NCBI GenBank assembly: GCA_046295655.1
Contig: JBKBMT010000052.1
Span: 1 to 20,436 of the forward strand
Length of the DNA: 20,436 nucleotides
Direction: 5' to 3'
Origin: JBKBMT01 sp046295655
GTDB taxonomy: Bacteria; Pseudomonadota; Alphaproteobacteria; Rhodobacterales; Rhodobacteraceae
Below, one piece after another: positions 1-7,385 of this stretch. The position numbers were made by a program, and so were the translations under genes. Every line of letters begins with the position of its first letter. Positions within the stretch are counted from its first letter, which is position 1. The notes under the pieces are model-generated. The model ran no database searches. It was not told the origin of the DNA and saw only the letters and a list, made by a program, of their open reading frames with translations.

Positions 1-507
1 CAGGATCGTCATCTCGCCCACCGGTACGGCGACGCCGTGATGGGGTTTGCCGGTCTCGAGGCGCGCCAGCGTCGCGCGCCCCTGCGCATCGTGAAGCGTC
101 GCGGTGCCGGTTCCGTCCCAGAAGATCGCGACCCGGTCGCCGCCCATGTTGAAATGCACCGGCACCTCGCCCGCGAAGGCGGCATCGATAAGGGCCGCCG
201 CGTGCAGGACGACCGCCGCATGGTCCCCGTGATCCTCGGTCCTTAGGCCCGTATCGATCAGCCGGACCTCGCCGGCCGCCCGGCTCAGCGCCCAGACATG
301 CCGCCCGTCGGGGCCGAGGTAGAGGCGCGCGGGCGAGGGCAGGTCGAAGGCGGCGTGCACCCCCTCGCCCGCATCGGCGACGGTGACGCGCCCGGCCTCG
401 GCATCGGCGACGATCAGGCGGTAGCGGTCCCCTTCGCCGTGGCCGCTGTCGTGCGCCAGCGCCGGGGCGGCCAGCAGCAGGGCGATGGTCGGAAGCAGGC
501 GTTTCAT
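1..507 (-). CDS. aztD: AztD-type periplasmic zinc metallochaperone (N-terminal part, cut by window edge)
   Basis: An open frame starts at the ATG read from 507 and runs off the left edge after 169 codons without a stop. The first ~19 residues are a Sec signal peptide (MKRLLPTIALLLAAPALA) followed by a short His-bearing stretch (HDSGHGEGD). Next comes repeat-like beta structure (YRLIVADAEAGRVTVADAG, ARLYLGPDGRHVWAL) and the motif EDHGDHAAV. This order matches the AztD family as I remember it: beta-propeller periplasmic proteins that hand zinc to the AztC solute-binding protein. The gene lies 11 bases downstream of the CobW-type GTPase, so the two should be co-transcribed from the Zur-like promoter near 1750. 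No aztABC transporter gene is inside the window. The C-terminal half is not visible, and the name rests on N-terminal similarity only. Confidence 0.72.
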   Translation of the reverse strand, partial: MKRLLPTIALLLAAPALAHDSGHGEGDRYRLIVADAEAGRVTVADAGEGVHAAFDLPSPARLYLGPDGRHVWALSRAAGEVRLIDTGLRTEDHGDHAAVVLHAAALIDAAFAGEVPVHFNMGGDRVAIFWDGTGTATLHDAQGRATLARLETGKPHHGVAVPVGEMTIL

Positions 508-518
508 GGCATCACTCC

Positions 519-1724
519 TCAGGCGGCGCTGCGCTGTCCCCAGGCCGGGAAGGGGTCGGGCAGGCCGCTCCAGGCCGCGGGGGTGAAGTCGTCCTCGGGC
601 ACCAGCGCGGCATCGAGGCGGGCGCGGATGCCGGCGATGTCGAGGCCTGCGCCGATGAACACCAGTTCCTGCCGCCGGTCGCCCCAGGGGTCGAGCCACT
701 TGCCGCGCACCTCGGCGAGCGCGCCGGGATGCGTGGGCCAGCGTTCGCGCGGCACCGCGGCCCACCAGCGCCCCAGCGGCGCGACCGAGGAGATCGCCCC
801 CGCCAGGCTGAACTCGGCCACCCAGTCGGGCCGCGTGGCGATCCAGAAATGCCCCTTGGCGCGGATCGTGCCGGGCAGATCGCCGTTCAGCACGTCGTGG
901 ATGCGCTGGGGGTGGAAGGGCCGGCGCGCCCGATAGACGAAGGAGGCGATGCCGTATTCCTCGGTCTCGGGGGTGTGTTCGGCGAAGCCGTAGAGTTCCT
1001 TGGCCCAGAGCGGATGCTGATGCGCGCGGTCGAAGTCGAAGAGCCCGGTGTCGAAGATCGCGGACGGGTCCACCCGGGCGAAGTCGGTCTCGATCAGGCG
1101 GGCGTCGGGGTTGAGCGCCCTGACGATCCTGCGAGCCGCCTCCGTGCGGTCGGGCCCGGCATCGCTGACCTTGTTCAGGATCACCACATCGGCGAATTCG
1201 ATCTGGTCGGTGAGCAGGTTGACCAGCGTGCGGCTGTCGCCCTGCCCGAGCGACTCGCCGCGGTCGGCCAGGAAGTCGTGGCTCGAGAAGTCCTTCAGAA
1301 GGTTCACCGCATCGACCACCGTCACCATCGTGTCGAGGCGGGCCAGGTCCGACAGGCTGTTGCCGGCCTCGTCGCGGAAGTCGAAGGTGGCGGCCACGGG
1401 CAGCGGTTCGGCGATGCCGGTGCTCTCGATCAGGAGGTAGTCGAAACGGCCCTCGGCGGCGAGGCGGCGCACCTCGGTCAGAAGGTCGTCGCGCAGCGTG
1501 CAGCAGATGCAGCCGTTGGTCATCTCGACCAGCCGTTCCTCGGTGCGGCTCAGGCCGCCGCCCTCGCGGATCAGGTCGGCGTCGATGTTGACCTCGGACA
1601 TGTCGTTGACGATCACCGCCACCCGCCGCCCCTGCCGGTTGTTGAGCACATGGTTCAGCAGCGTCGTCTTGCCGGCACCCAGAAAGCCGGAGAGCACGGT
1701 GACGGGAAGGCGCGGGTCGGGCAT
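519..1724 (-). CDS. CobW/G3E-family GTPase, probable zinc-handling metallochaperone
   Basis: This 401-residue COG0523-type GTPase has Walker A near residues 13-22 (GFLGAGKTTLL), the family metal-binding motif CICC within NGCICCTLRDDLL at about residues 70-75, a switch region ESTGIAEP, and NKVSD as the guanine-specificity motif. The C-terminal CobW_C domain follows from about residue 260 (GIASFVYRARRPFHPQR). Members of this family use GTP hydrolysis to deliver a metal to client proteins. The Zur-like palindrome just upstream and aztD just downstream indicate zinc rather than cobalt, so this is unlikely to be the cobalamin-pathway CobW. The ATG at 1724 is chosen because the conserved N-terminus (RLPVTVLSGFLGAGKTT) begins six residues later. 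The C-terminus (DDFTPAAWSGLPDPFPAW) is of the kind seen in the longer zinc-regulon members. Confidence 0.9.
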   Translation of the reverse strand: MPDPRLPVTVLSGFLGAGKTTLLNHVLNNRQGRRVAVIVNDMSEVNIDADLIREGGGLSRTEERLVEMTNGCICCTLRDDLLTEVRRLAAEGRFDYLLIESTGIAEPLPVAATFDFRDEAGNSLSDLARLDTMVTVVDAVNLLKDFSSHDFLADRGESLGQGDSRTLVNLLTDQIEFADVVILNKVSDAGPDRTEAARRIVRALNPDARLIETDFARVDPSAIFDTGLFDFDRAHQHPLWAKELYGFAEHTPETEEYGIASFVYRARRPFHPQRIHDVLNGDLPGTIRAKGHFWIATRPDWVAEFSLAGAISSVAPLGRWWAAVPRERWPTHPGALAEVRGKWLDPWGDRRQELVFIGAGLDIAGIRARLDAALVPEDDFTPAAWSGLPDPFPAWGQRSAA

Positions 1725-1741
1725 GGGAAGCGTCCATGTAA

Positions 1742-1756
1742 TGTTATAAGGTAACA
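1742..1756 (-). promoter_or_regulatory. Zur-like operator upstream of the cobW-type gene
   Basis: The plus strand reads TGTTATAAGGTAACA, a TGTTA/TAACA inverted repeat with a five-base spacer. It is set in a longer AT-rich block (ATGTAATGTTATAAGGTAAC) that is conspicuous in this GC-rich DNA. It resembles the known Zur consensus (ATGTTATA-N-TATAACAT), with a better left half than right half. On the minus strand it contains TATAAC, which could be the -10 element, so bound Zur would block polymerase. It ends 17 bases upstream of the GTPase start codon. The resemblance was judged by eye. Confidence 0.65.
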
Positions 1757-1831
1757 GTCTCTAACCTGCCTTGCGTTCCCCGGCAAGGCCGCCGCCGGTG
1801 AGTTGACTTTCTGGCGGGCGGTGCCGGGGTG

Positions 1832-3115
1832 TCAGGCGACCGGCAGGTCTTCGCGCAGCACCGGCAGGAAGGCGTCGAGGAACCGGGTGGTCGCGGGCAT
1901 GAAGTGGCTGCCGTGGTGGTAGCAGGGATCGAGTGCGGTCACGATCAGGCGGCCCGGGGTCGTTGCGCGGTCCTCGTAGAGGATCGCGCGGCCGGCTCCG
2001 TCGCGGATCAGCACCTCGGCCCCGGGCGGCGGGTCGAAATGGCCGTGCAGGTGCCAGGTGACATCCGCCTGCCGCAGCCCGGCCATCAGCGGATGATCGG
2101 GCCGGGCGATGCGAACGCCGAGGTCGGCGCCGGGGGTCAGCCACCACCACCAGTTGGTCTCGCAGGGTGTGAAGGCCAGGCCGGGCAGCCAGAGATCGCT
2201 GCGGCTCTCGCCCATGGCCACGACCGTTCCTCCGCCCGCCAGATGGGCCGCAAAGACGGGGCGCAGCGGGATCAGGCGCTGGGGCGGCGTGCGGCAGGGC
2301 ACGAACAGGATGTCATCCGGGCGCAGGGCGCCCGGCAGCGCCTCGGGCGGCAGCACGGTGTCGAACAGATGGCGGTAGCGCGGGCCCTCCAGCGTCTCGA
2401 TATGCCAGTAGGTGCCGGCGCTGAGCGCGATCAGCCGACAGCGCCGCTCGCGCGGGTCGGGGCGTGCGGGCCAGGATCCGGCCGACACCGGCGCCCCATG
2501 CGCCGCCCGCGCCGGGCAGGGCCCGCCGCCCGCCCAGTCGATCAGGTTCGCCCAGAGCCTCTCGCCCATTCCGTGCAGCGTGGCGATCTGGCCCAGATCG
2601 TTGCCCGCATGACAGAAGACCGCGCCGCCGCGGGGCCGCTGCAAGACCCAGTCCACCGGCACCCGGTCGGGCCCGAGGCTCGTCAGCACCAGGGCTCCTG
2701 CGGGCGGCGGGTTGCAGCCGCGACCGTAGAAGCCGGCGACGCCCCGGTTGGTTTCGAGCGCGCGCCGGTCGATCCCGGCGAAGATCGGGTGCTCTGCTTC
2801 CGAGTTCAGGCGGAAATCGGCGCGCCGCGGCGCCCGCATCGGGCGGAAGGGGGCCAGCCCCGCCAGCAGCGGCCGCAGCAGATGCCCGTTGAACACCCAA
2901 CGGCCGCCGGCATCGAGGAAGGCCTCAAGCGCAGGCGCCAGCGCCAGCATCGCGTCCTGATCGAGAAGATTGCCGGTGATCAGGCCCCGATGGCGGAGAA
3001 GCGTGGCGGCATCCAGTTCGGCCTGAGGCACGACCGTAACCCCTCCCTCCCGGGCCGCCGCCGCGACCGGGTCGGGTGCCCCCCCGCAGCCCGATTGCAG
3101 CCAGATCACGCTCAT
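1832..3115 (-). CDS. Uncharacterised protein with probable class I glutamine-amidotransferase-like fold, ABC-transporter operon
   Basis: This is a 427-residue cytoplasmic protein with no signal peptide or membrane segment. The N-terminal part alternates short hydrophobic strands and turns (MSVIWLQSGCGG, HRGLITGNLLDQD, FLDAGGRWVFNGHLL), the style of ThuA-like or class I amidotransferase-like Rossmann domains. The second half repeats that style (DILFVPCRTPPQRL, HLAGGGTVVAMGES), suggesting two related domains. I cannot point to a clear Cys-His-Glu catalytic triad. Cysteines occur in SGCGG and YGRGCNPPP, and AVFCHAGNDLG is a conserved-looking block. The start ATG overlaps the stop of the ATPase gene (ATGA, 3112-3115), making it the last gene of a translationally coupled transporter operon. 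A role in processing the imported substrate or in quality control is only a guess. Confidence 0.7.
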   Translation of the reverse strand: MSVIWLQSGCGGAPDPVAAAAREGGVTVVPQAELDAATLLRHRGLITGNLLDQDAMLALAPALEAFLDAGGRWVFNGHLLRPLLAGLAPFRPMRAPRRADFRLNSEAEHPIFAGIDRRALETNRGVAGFYGRGCNPPPAGALVLTSLGPDRVPVDWVLQRPRGGAVFCHAGNDLGQIATLHGMGERLWANLIDWAGGGPCPARAAHGAPVSAGSWPARPDPRERRCRLIALSAGTYWHIETLEGPRYRHLFDTVLPPEALPGALRPDDILFVPCRTPPQRLIPLRPVFAAHLAGGGTVVAMGESRSDLWLPGLAFTPCETNWWWWLTPGADLGVRIARPDHPLMAGLRQADVTWHLHGHFDPPPGAEVLIRDGAGRAILYEDRATTPGRLIVTALDPCYHHGSHFMPATTRFLDAFLPVLREDLPVA

Positions 3116-3867
3116 GCTGCCTGTTCGGTCGGGATGGGCGGGATGGGCAGGATGGCGCGGGTGTTGCCGGTCTCGCTCAGGTGCCAGCCCATCGGCACCC
3201 CGTAGAGGCGGCCCATCCAGCCCGGCGTGATCATTTCGGCCACTGGCCCTTGGGCGACCGGCCCTTCCCGCACCATCAGCAGGACCCGGTCGGCGACGGC
3301 AAGCGCGTGGTTGGGATCGTGGGTCGTAAACAGGATCGCGCGCTTGCCTCCGGCCCTCAGGCGGGACAGCAGCGCCAGCATCCGCCCCTGATTGCCGAGG
3401 TCGAGCGCCGAGGTCGGCTCGTCGAGCACCAGCGCCGGCGCCCCGGTGGCGAGCGCCCGCGCGATCAGCACCATCTGCCGCTCGCCCCCGGACATCCGGT
3501 CGAACAGACGATCAGCCAGATGCGCGGCGCCGACCTCGGTCAGGGCCGCCTCGGCGGCGGCGCGTTCGGCCCGGCCGGGCTGGCCGAACAGGCCGAGCTG
3601 CGCGGCCGCGCCCATGGCGACGATCTCGCGCCCCGGCAGGCGCAGCGCGGGCCCGCCCGCCTGCGACACGTAGCCCACCCGTTCCGGTGCCACACGCCGG
3701 CCCGCCGCCAGCGGCACCAGGCCCAGCACGGCGCGCAGGAGCGAGGTCTTGCCGCGCCCGTTGGGTCCGAGGACCGCAAGCGCCTCGCCCGGCATCACCT
3801 GGAAGCTGAGGCGCGCGAACACGTCCCGCCCGCCCAGGCGCAACGTGGCGGCTTCCAGCCCGATCAT
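3112..3867 (-). CDS. ABC transporter ATP-binding protein, FecE/BtuD type
   Basis: This 251-residue ATPase energises import through the FecCD-type permease encoded just upstream. All nucleotide-binding motifs are present: Walker A GPNGRGKTS near residues 34-42, signature MSGGERQ near 122, Walker B ALVLDEP with DEPTSALD following, and the H-loop TTHDP. The Walker A residue after GPNG is Arg, a tolerated variant in this subfamily. The ATG overlaps the permease stop (ATGA at 3864-3867), and the stop overlaps the next gene in the same way. The family serves iron-siderophore, haem, cobalamin and, in some cases, molybdate uptake. The ATPase itself does not identify the substrate. Confidence 0.92.
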   Translation of the reverse strand: MIGLEAATLRLGGRDVFARLSFQVMPGEALAVLGPNGRGKTSLLRAVLGLVPLAAGRRVAPERVGYVSQAGGPALRLPGREIVAMGAAAQLGLFGQPGRAERAAAEAALTEVGAAHLADRLFDRMSGGERQMVLIARALATGAPALVLDEPTSALDLGNQGRMLALLSRLRAGGKRAILFTTHDPNHALAVADRVLLMVREGPVAQGPVAEMITPGWMGRLYGVPMGWHLSETGNTRAILPIPPIPTEQAA

Positions 3868-4916
3868 GCCCGTGCCCTCTCACGCAGGACGCGGCGCAAC
3901 AGGATCGCGAAGACCGGCGCGCCGATCAGGGCGGTCAGGACGCCCAGCGGGATCTCGGCCGCGGTCAGGGTGCGCGCGAGCGTGTCGATCAGGGTCAGAT
4001 AGGCCGCGCCCAGGAGCGCCGAGGCCGGAATCAGCGCGCGGTGATCCTCGCCCACGATCAGCCGGGCGGCATGCGGCAAGACGAGGCCGATCCAGCCGAT
4101 CACGCCCGCCACCGCCACGCTCGCCCCGGTCATCAGCGCGACCGCGGCAAAGACGATCCAGCGCTCGCGCTCGGGCCGCACGCCGAGACTACGCGCCTCG
4201 GCGTCGTCGAGGGCGAGCAGGTTGAGCCGGTAGCGCATGAGCCACAGCAACAGGAGGCCCGCCGCCAGCCCGGGCGCAGCAAGGCCGAGCCGCGGCCAGG
4301 TCGCTGTCGAGAACGAGCCCATCAGCCAGTAGACGATCGCCGGCAGCGAGGAATTCGGATCGGCCAGCACCTGCAGCACCGAGACCAGCGCGGCGAAGAA
4401 GGCGCCCACGATCATGCCGGCGAGGATCACCGTCAGAATCTCGGTCCGCCCGTCGATCCGGGCGAGCACCCCAACGAGCAAGAGCGCCATGAGCCCGAAG
4501 CCGAAGGAAAGCCCCAGCAGCCAGACCCCGGAGAGGCCGAGCAGGATCGCCAGCGCCCCGCCGAAGGCCCCGCCCTGGCTGATCCCCAGAACCTGCGGGC
4601 TGACGAGCGGGTTGCGGAACACCCCTTGCAGGGCCGCGCCGCCCACCGCCAGTCCCGCCCCGCAGAGCGCCGCCAGCAGCAACCGCGGCAGGCGCACCAG
4701 CTCCACGATGCGCGCGTCCATGGTCTCGGGGCTGCCGAGAGGGTCGAGGGCCCGGGCAGCGAGGATCGCAACGATCCGGCCCCAGCCGATCTCGAACCGC
4801 CCGGCGCCGATGGCGAAGAGCATCACGCCCACCAGCGCCAGCGCCATCACCGTCAGCGCGCCGGGGCGCGGCCATCCCCGCCGGTGCAGGGCCGCATCGA
4901 GGCTCGCCTCGGTCAT
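3864..4916 (-). CDS. FecCD/BtuC-family ABC transporter permease
   Basis: This inner-membrane protein of 350 residues is rich in hydrophobic helices (about nine to ten by eye). The FecCD block is clear: RLPRLLLAALCGAGLAVGG, followed by LQGVFRNPLVSPQVLGISQG, then the C-terminal GVIGWIGLVLPHAARLIVG that couples to the ATPase. The open frame extends upstream to 5087, but the start is placed at 4916 because that ATG overlaps the stop of the binding-protein gene (ATGA). The earlier codons encode an unlikely Arg-rich tail that is antisense-like to that gene. Family members import iron chelates, haem, cobalamin or molybdate. No riboswitch or clear iron box was found for this operon, so the substrate stays open. 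Confidence 0.92.
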   Translation of the reverse strand: MTEASLDAALHRRGWPRPGALTVMALALVGVMLFAIGAGRFEIGWGRIVAILAARALDPLGSPETMDARIVELVRLPRLLLAALCGAGLAVGGAALQGVFRNPLVSPQVLGISQGGAFGGALAILLGLSGVWLLGLSFGFGLMALLLVGVLARIDGRTEILTVILAGMIVGAFFAALVSVLQVLADPNSSLPAIVYWLMGSFSTATWPRLGLAAPGLAAGLLLLWLMRYRLNLLALDDAEARSLGVRPERERWIVFAAVALMTGASVAVAGVIGWIGLVLPHAARLIVGEDHRALIPASALLGAAYLTLIDTLARTLTAAEIPLGVLTALIGAPVFAILLRRVLRERARA

Positions 4917-5992
4917 CGGGCCGCGAAGCGGTCGTAATGGGCCATGTGCCCCTGCATTCCGATCCAGAGGATTTCGTCGATCTCGGCCTCGGTCAGCGCA
5001 TGGCCATAGAGCGTGCGATAGGCCGCGCGCATCTCGGCGCGAAGGTCGAAATCGAACCGGTCCGGGTGCAGAAGCATCGCCGTCCACATCCAGGCGAGCG
5101 GGCTTTCCTGACTGGGCGGATCCCAGCGATAGCCGCCGAGCGGCATCTTGTAGACCCGGCCTGCGCGCGCGGCGCGGGTCTGCGACAGGATCGGGTCGTC
5201 GAGGATCCGCGCCAGCGTCAGGTCGGCCTCGAAGGAGTTGAGGAAGATCACCTCGGGGTCCCAGGCGGCCACCTGCTCGACGCTGACATCGGCCCAGCCC
5301 GCGGGGAGGTCCTCAGCCGCGTTCCGCCCGCCGGCCAGCATGTGATACCAGGCATTGTAGTTTCCGGGCGTGCCCGAAGCCCGCAGCACGTCCTGCGCGC
5401 GCAGGAGGTAGAGCACGCGCGGCCGCTCCGCCTCGGGGATCGTGTCGCCGACGGCGCGGATGCGCGCCTCGACTTCGGTGCGCCAGCCGATCAGGTCGGC
5501 GATGCGCTCGGGCCTGTCCATGGCGGTGGCGACCATGGTCATGTAGTCGCGCGTGACCTCCTCGGTGCCGTAGCGGATCGTCATCACCGTGAGGCCCGCA
5601 TTCACGATCGGGTCGATGATGTCGGACCCGCGCGCCGCCCACTGGATGACCAGATCGGGGTTGACCCGGGCCAGTTCCTCGACGTTCGGAATGAAGTTGG
5701 GCTGGGTGATGTCGGCGGGGATGTCGCGCGCCTCGGGGAAGATGCGCCCGAGGATCCCCTCGAGGATCGCGTCTTTCGCGCTGGGGTTCATGCCCACCAG
5801 CCTGTCGGTCGCCCCGTCCACGGCGATGATGGTCGAGGCCATCGGGATCGGGATCGCGGCGATCCGCCCGGCGGGTGCCGCGAGGTGAACCGCACGGCCT
5901 TCGTGGTCGGTGAGGGTGATCGGGTCGGCCGCGGCCGGCGGGGCGGCGAGATACAGCAGGTAGGTAACAGCGGCGGCGAGCGGCGTGCGCAT
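4913..5992 (-). CDS. Periplasmic substrate-binding protein of FecCD-type ABC transporter
   Basis: This 359-residue protein carries a signal peptide of about 22 residues (MRTPLAAAVTYLLYLAAPPAAA) and the beginning typical of class III binding proteins (ITLTDHEGRAVHLAAPAGRIAA). Further family marks are NVEELARVNPDLVIQW, VSVEQVAAWDPEVIFLNS and a near-C-terminal block GGYRWDPPSQESPLAWMW. No lipobox cysteine is seen, so the protein should be soluble in the periplasm. The last block recalls binding proteins of iron or molybdate importers of this class, but I cannot decide between them or cobalamin. A GGAG sequence about ten bases upstream supports the ATG at 5992. The TGA overlaps the permease ATG. 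Confidence 0.88.
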   Translation of the reverse strand: MRTPLAAAVTYLLYLAAPPAAADPITLTDHEGRAVHLAAPAGRIAAIPIPMASTIIAVDGATDRLVGMNPSAKDAILEGILGRIFPEARDIPADITQPNFIPNVEELARVNPDLVIQWAARGSDIIDPIVNAGLTVMTIRYGTEEVTRDYMTMVATAMDRPERIADLIGWRTEVEARIRAVGDTIPEAERPRVLYLLRAQDVLRASGTPGNYNAWYHMLAGGRNAAEDLPAGWADVSVEQVAAWDPEVIFLNSFEADLTLARILDDPILSQTRAARAGRVYKMPLGGYRWDPPSQESPLAWMWTAMLLHPDRFDFDLRAEMRAAYRTLYGHALTEAEIDEILWIGMQGHMAHYDRFAAR

Positions 5993-6041
5993 GTCGGAAG
6001 GCTCCGTTTGACGTGCAGCGCGAAGGGTCGGTCGGTCCGCC

Positions 6042-6323
6042 TCAGCGCTTCAGGACGATCTCGAACTCGTCCTCGTGGAAGCTGTGGACCGCGACGAAGC
6101 GCTGATCTCCGCCAAGCTCGAAGACGAAGATGTGCAGAGCGTCGTTATTCATCGTGATCCGGCAGAAGACATCGCCCTCGGCCATTCCGTCGGGGCAGGC
6201 GTCCATGTCGATATGCGGCACCGCTGCCTCGAAATCGGGGTAGGTGAAGGCTGCGGGATCCTGTGCGGCAGCGGGCAGGCCGATCAGGGCGCCGGCGAGG
6301 GCGAGGGTCAGGCTTCGGGTCAT
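6042..6323 (-). CDS. Small exported protein of unknown function
   Basis: The gene encodes a 93-residue protein with a signal peptide of about 20 residues (MTRSLTLALAGALIGLPAAA). The mature part is acidic (FEAAVPHIDMDACPDGMAEG) with two cysteines that could form a disulfide (DACPDGMAEGDVFC). It ends in alternating strand-like segments (ALHIFVFELGGDQRFVAVHS, FHEDEFEIVLK). The longer reading to 6407 is rejected because the ATG at 6323 has a fitting ribosome-binding site (GGGAGACTGAC) and directly begins the signal peptide. It starts one base after the stop of the upstream gene and lies 49 bases before the binding-protein gene, so it belongs to the same operon. It may assist the transporter in the periplasm. 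I do not recognise the family. Confidence 0.7.
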   Translation of the reverse strand: MTRSLTLALAGALIGLPAAAQDPAAFTYPDFEAAVPHIDMDACPDGMAEGDVFCRITMNNDALHIFVFELGGDQRFVAVHSFHEDEFEIVLKR

Positions 6324-6324
6324 G

Positions 6325-6960
6325 TCAGTCTCCCGGTTGCGGGGGGTGGATCGGGGCCGGTGTCCGGCCGCCTTCGGGGAGGAAGGCGGGAGCGTGGCGG
6401 CGCACATAGCTTTCTGCCATCGCCAGCAGATCCTCGCCGGGGGTGCCGTCGCAGAGCAGCTGCGCCAGAACGCGCGACTCGCCCCTTCGGCCGCGCCGCA
6501 GCGCCGCGACGAGCGCCATCAGCTGCCGCTCCTCGGGCGTCAGCCAGCACCGGCAGCAGGCGCAGAACTCCGGGTTGAAGCGGAAGGGCGCGGCGCGGCT
6601 TGACCGGAGCGCCTGCACCAGCGCCACAAGATCGTAGCAGAGCGGCCCGGCGGCGCGCGGGCCGACATGGGTGGTGGCAAGGCGCAGCGCGGCGAGCCAG
6701 CCCTGGCTCTCGGGCGCGGCGAAGGTCTGGAAGTGCCAGCGCAGCAGCGCCAGTGTCATGCGCGCGAACGGGTCGGGGTTCAGGCTGTCGAGCGCCACCT
6801 CGTCCGCCTTGCCCGGTCGGTCCGGCGGGTGCCCGTTGCGCGCGCGGCCCGACAGCGGCTCCGGCCCGGGCCCGAGCTGGGGTGCGGCGCTGCCGTGGCC
6901 CGGGCCGGCGGACGACCCGGTGCGGCGCCGGAACGGGCGGCGGGGTTCAACGCCGGGCAT
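6325..6960 (-). CDS. Unrecognised Cys-rich helical protein in the transporter operon
   Basis: The frame encodes up to 211 residues. The first ~50 are low-complexity Arg/Pro/Gly, and the better-looking protein begins around ALDSLNPDPFARMTLALLRWHF. Helices follow (GWLAALRLATTHVG, LCYDLVALVQALRSSR), then a cysteine cluster FCACCRCW near residue 130 inside FNPEFCACCRCWLTPEERQL, which could bind a metal or a cluster. The end is again helical (ESRVLAQLLCDGTPGEDLL). A GTG at 6798 or the ATG at 6759 are alternative starts. The stop is one base before the next gene. No known domain is recognised; the Cys cluster and the operon position are the only functional hints. Confidence 0.6.
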   Translation of the reverse strand: MPGVEPRRPFRRRTGSSAGPGHGSAAPQLGPGPEPLSGRARNGHPPDRPGKADEVALDSLNPDPFARMTLALLRWHFQTFAAPESQGWLAALRLATTHVGPRAAGPLCYDLVALVQALRSSRAAPFRFNPEFCACCRCWLTPEERQLMALVAALRRGRRGESRVLAQLLCDGTPGEDLLAMAESYVRRHAPAFLPEGGRTPAPIHPPQPGD

Positions 6961-7195
6961 GGCTCGCCCCGGGCATCGCCCGCCCCGCGCTGCCGATACC
7001 CGCCCAGCCTTGGGGCGCGACTTGCGGCGGGCCGTCCACGCGGATGAGCCGGTCGAGCCGGTGGGTTCCGCCAGCTTCGGCGTGGCGGTCGATCAGGAGT
7101 TCGAGCAGCCGCGGATCGAGGCCGCAGCCGAAGGCTGCGGCACCGTCGTGGGCGGCCAGAAGGTCGATCAGCAGGGCATGGGGAACATCGCGCAC
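6947..7195 (-). CDS. Possible small protein at head of the transporter operon
   Basis: Reading from the GTG at 7195 gives 82 residues with plausible composition (HALLIDLLAAHDGAAAFGCG, LDPRLLELLIDRHAEAGGTH, RLDRLIRVDGPPQ). The frame stays open upstream to 7546, but those codons overlap the promoter and the divergent exported-protein gene and look Arg/Ser-rich, so a start near 7195 is preferred. The end overlaps the start of the next gene by 14 bases, which fits coupling. Function is unknown. The start codon is uncertain and the gene could be a chance frame. Confidence 0.45.
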   Translation of the reverse strand: MRDVPHALLIDLLAAHDGAAAFGCGLDPRLLELLIDRHAEAGGTHRLDRLIRVDGPPQVAPQGWAGIGSAGRAMPGASHARR

Positions 7196-7385
7196 GGGCA
7201 GGCTCTGACTTGGTTCGGGGGTGCCGGGCCGGCCGCGAGTCGTCGCGCCTCGACTGGGTGCGCTATTCCTGACAAATTCACTCGTCCATGTAAACCCGGA
7301 ACCTTGCGACAGCCCGTCGCGCGCCGGTCCTGACCCGCCAGCCCTGCGCCAGCACGCCCCCGACCTCTGCAGCCGGAGACTGCCC
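7196..7385. promoter_or_regulatory. Divergent intergenic region upstream of the transporter operon and the exported-protein gene
   Basis: About 190 bases lie between two divergent units. An AT-richer core at 7264-7296 (TATTCCTGACAAATTCACTC and onward to ATGTAAAC) is the best promoter candidate. Read on the minus strand it offers TTTACA and, further in, TTGTCA as possible -35 elements for the transporter operon. A TGA-N9-TCG arrangement at 7270-7284 is close to, but not, an Iron-Rhodo box (TGA-N9-TCA). On the plus strand CCGGAG about ten bases before 7386 is the ribosome-binding site of the exported-protein gene. Confidence 0.4.

Noticed and set aside
6900..7260. Search for a cobalamin riboswitch before the FecCD-type transporter, to test a BtuFCD assignment
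   Set aside because: None of the conserved aptamer blocks seen at 16336-16831 occurs there, so cobalamin is not supported as the substrate.
7270..7284. Iron-Rhodo/RirA-like box in the transporter promoter region
   Set aside because: The right half is TCG instead of TCA and no second copy is seen; too weak to call iron control.
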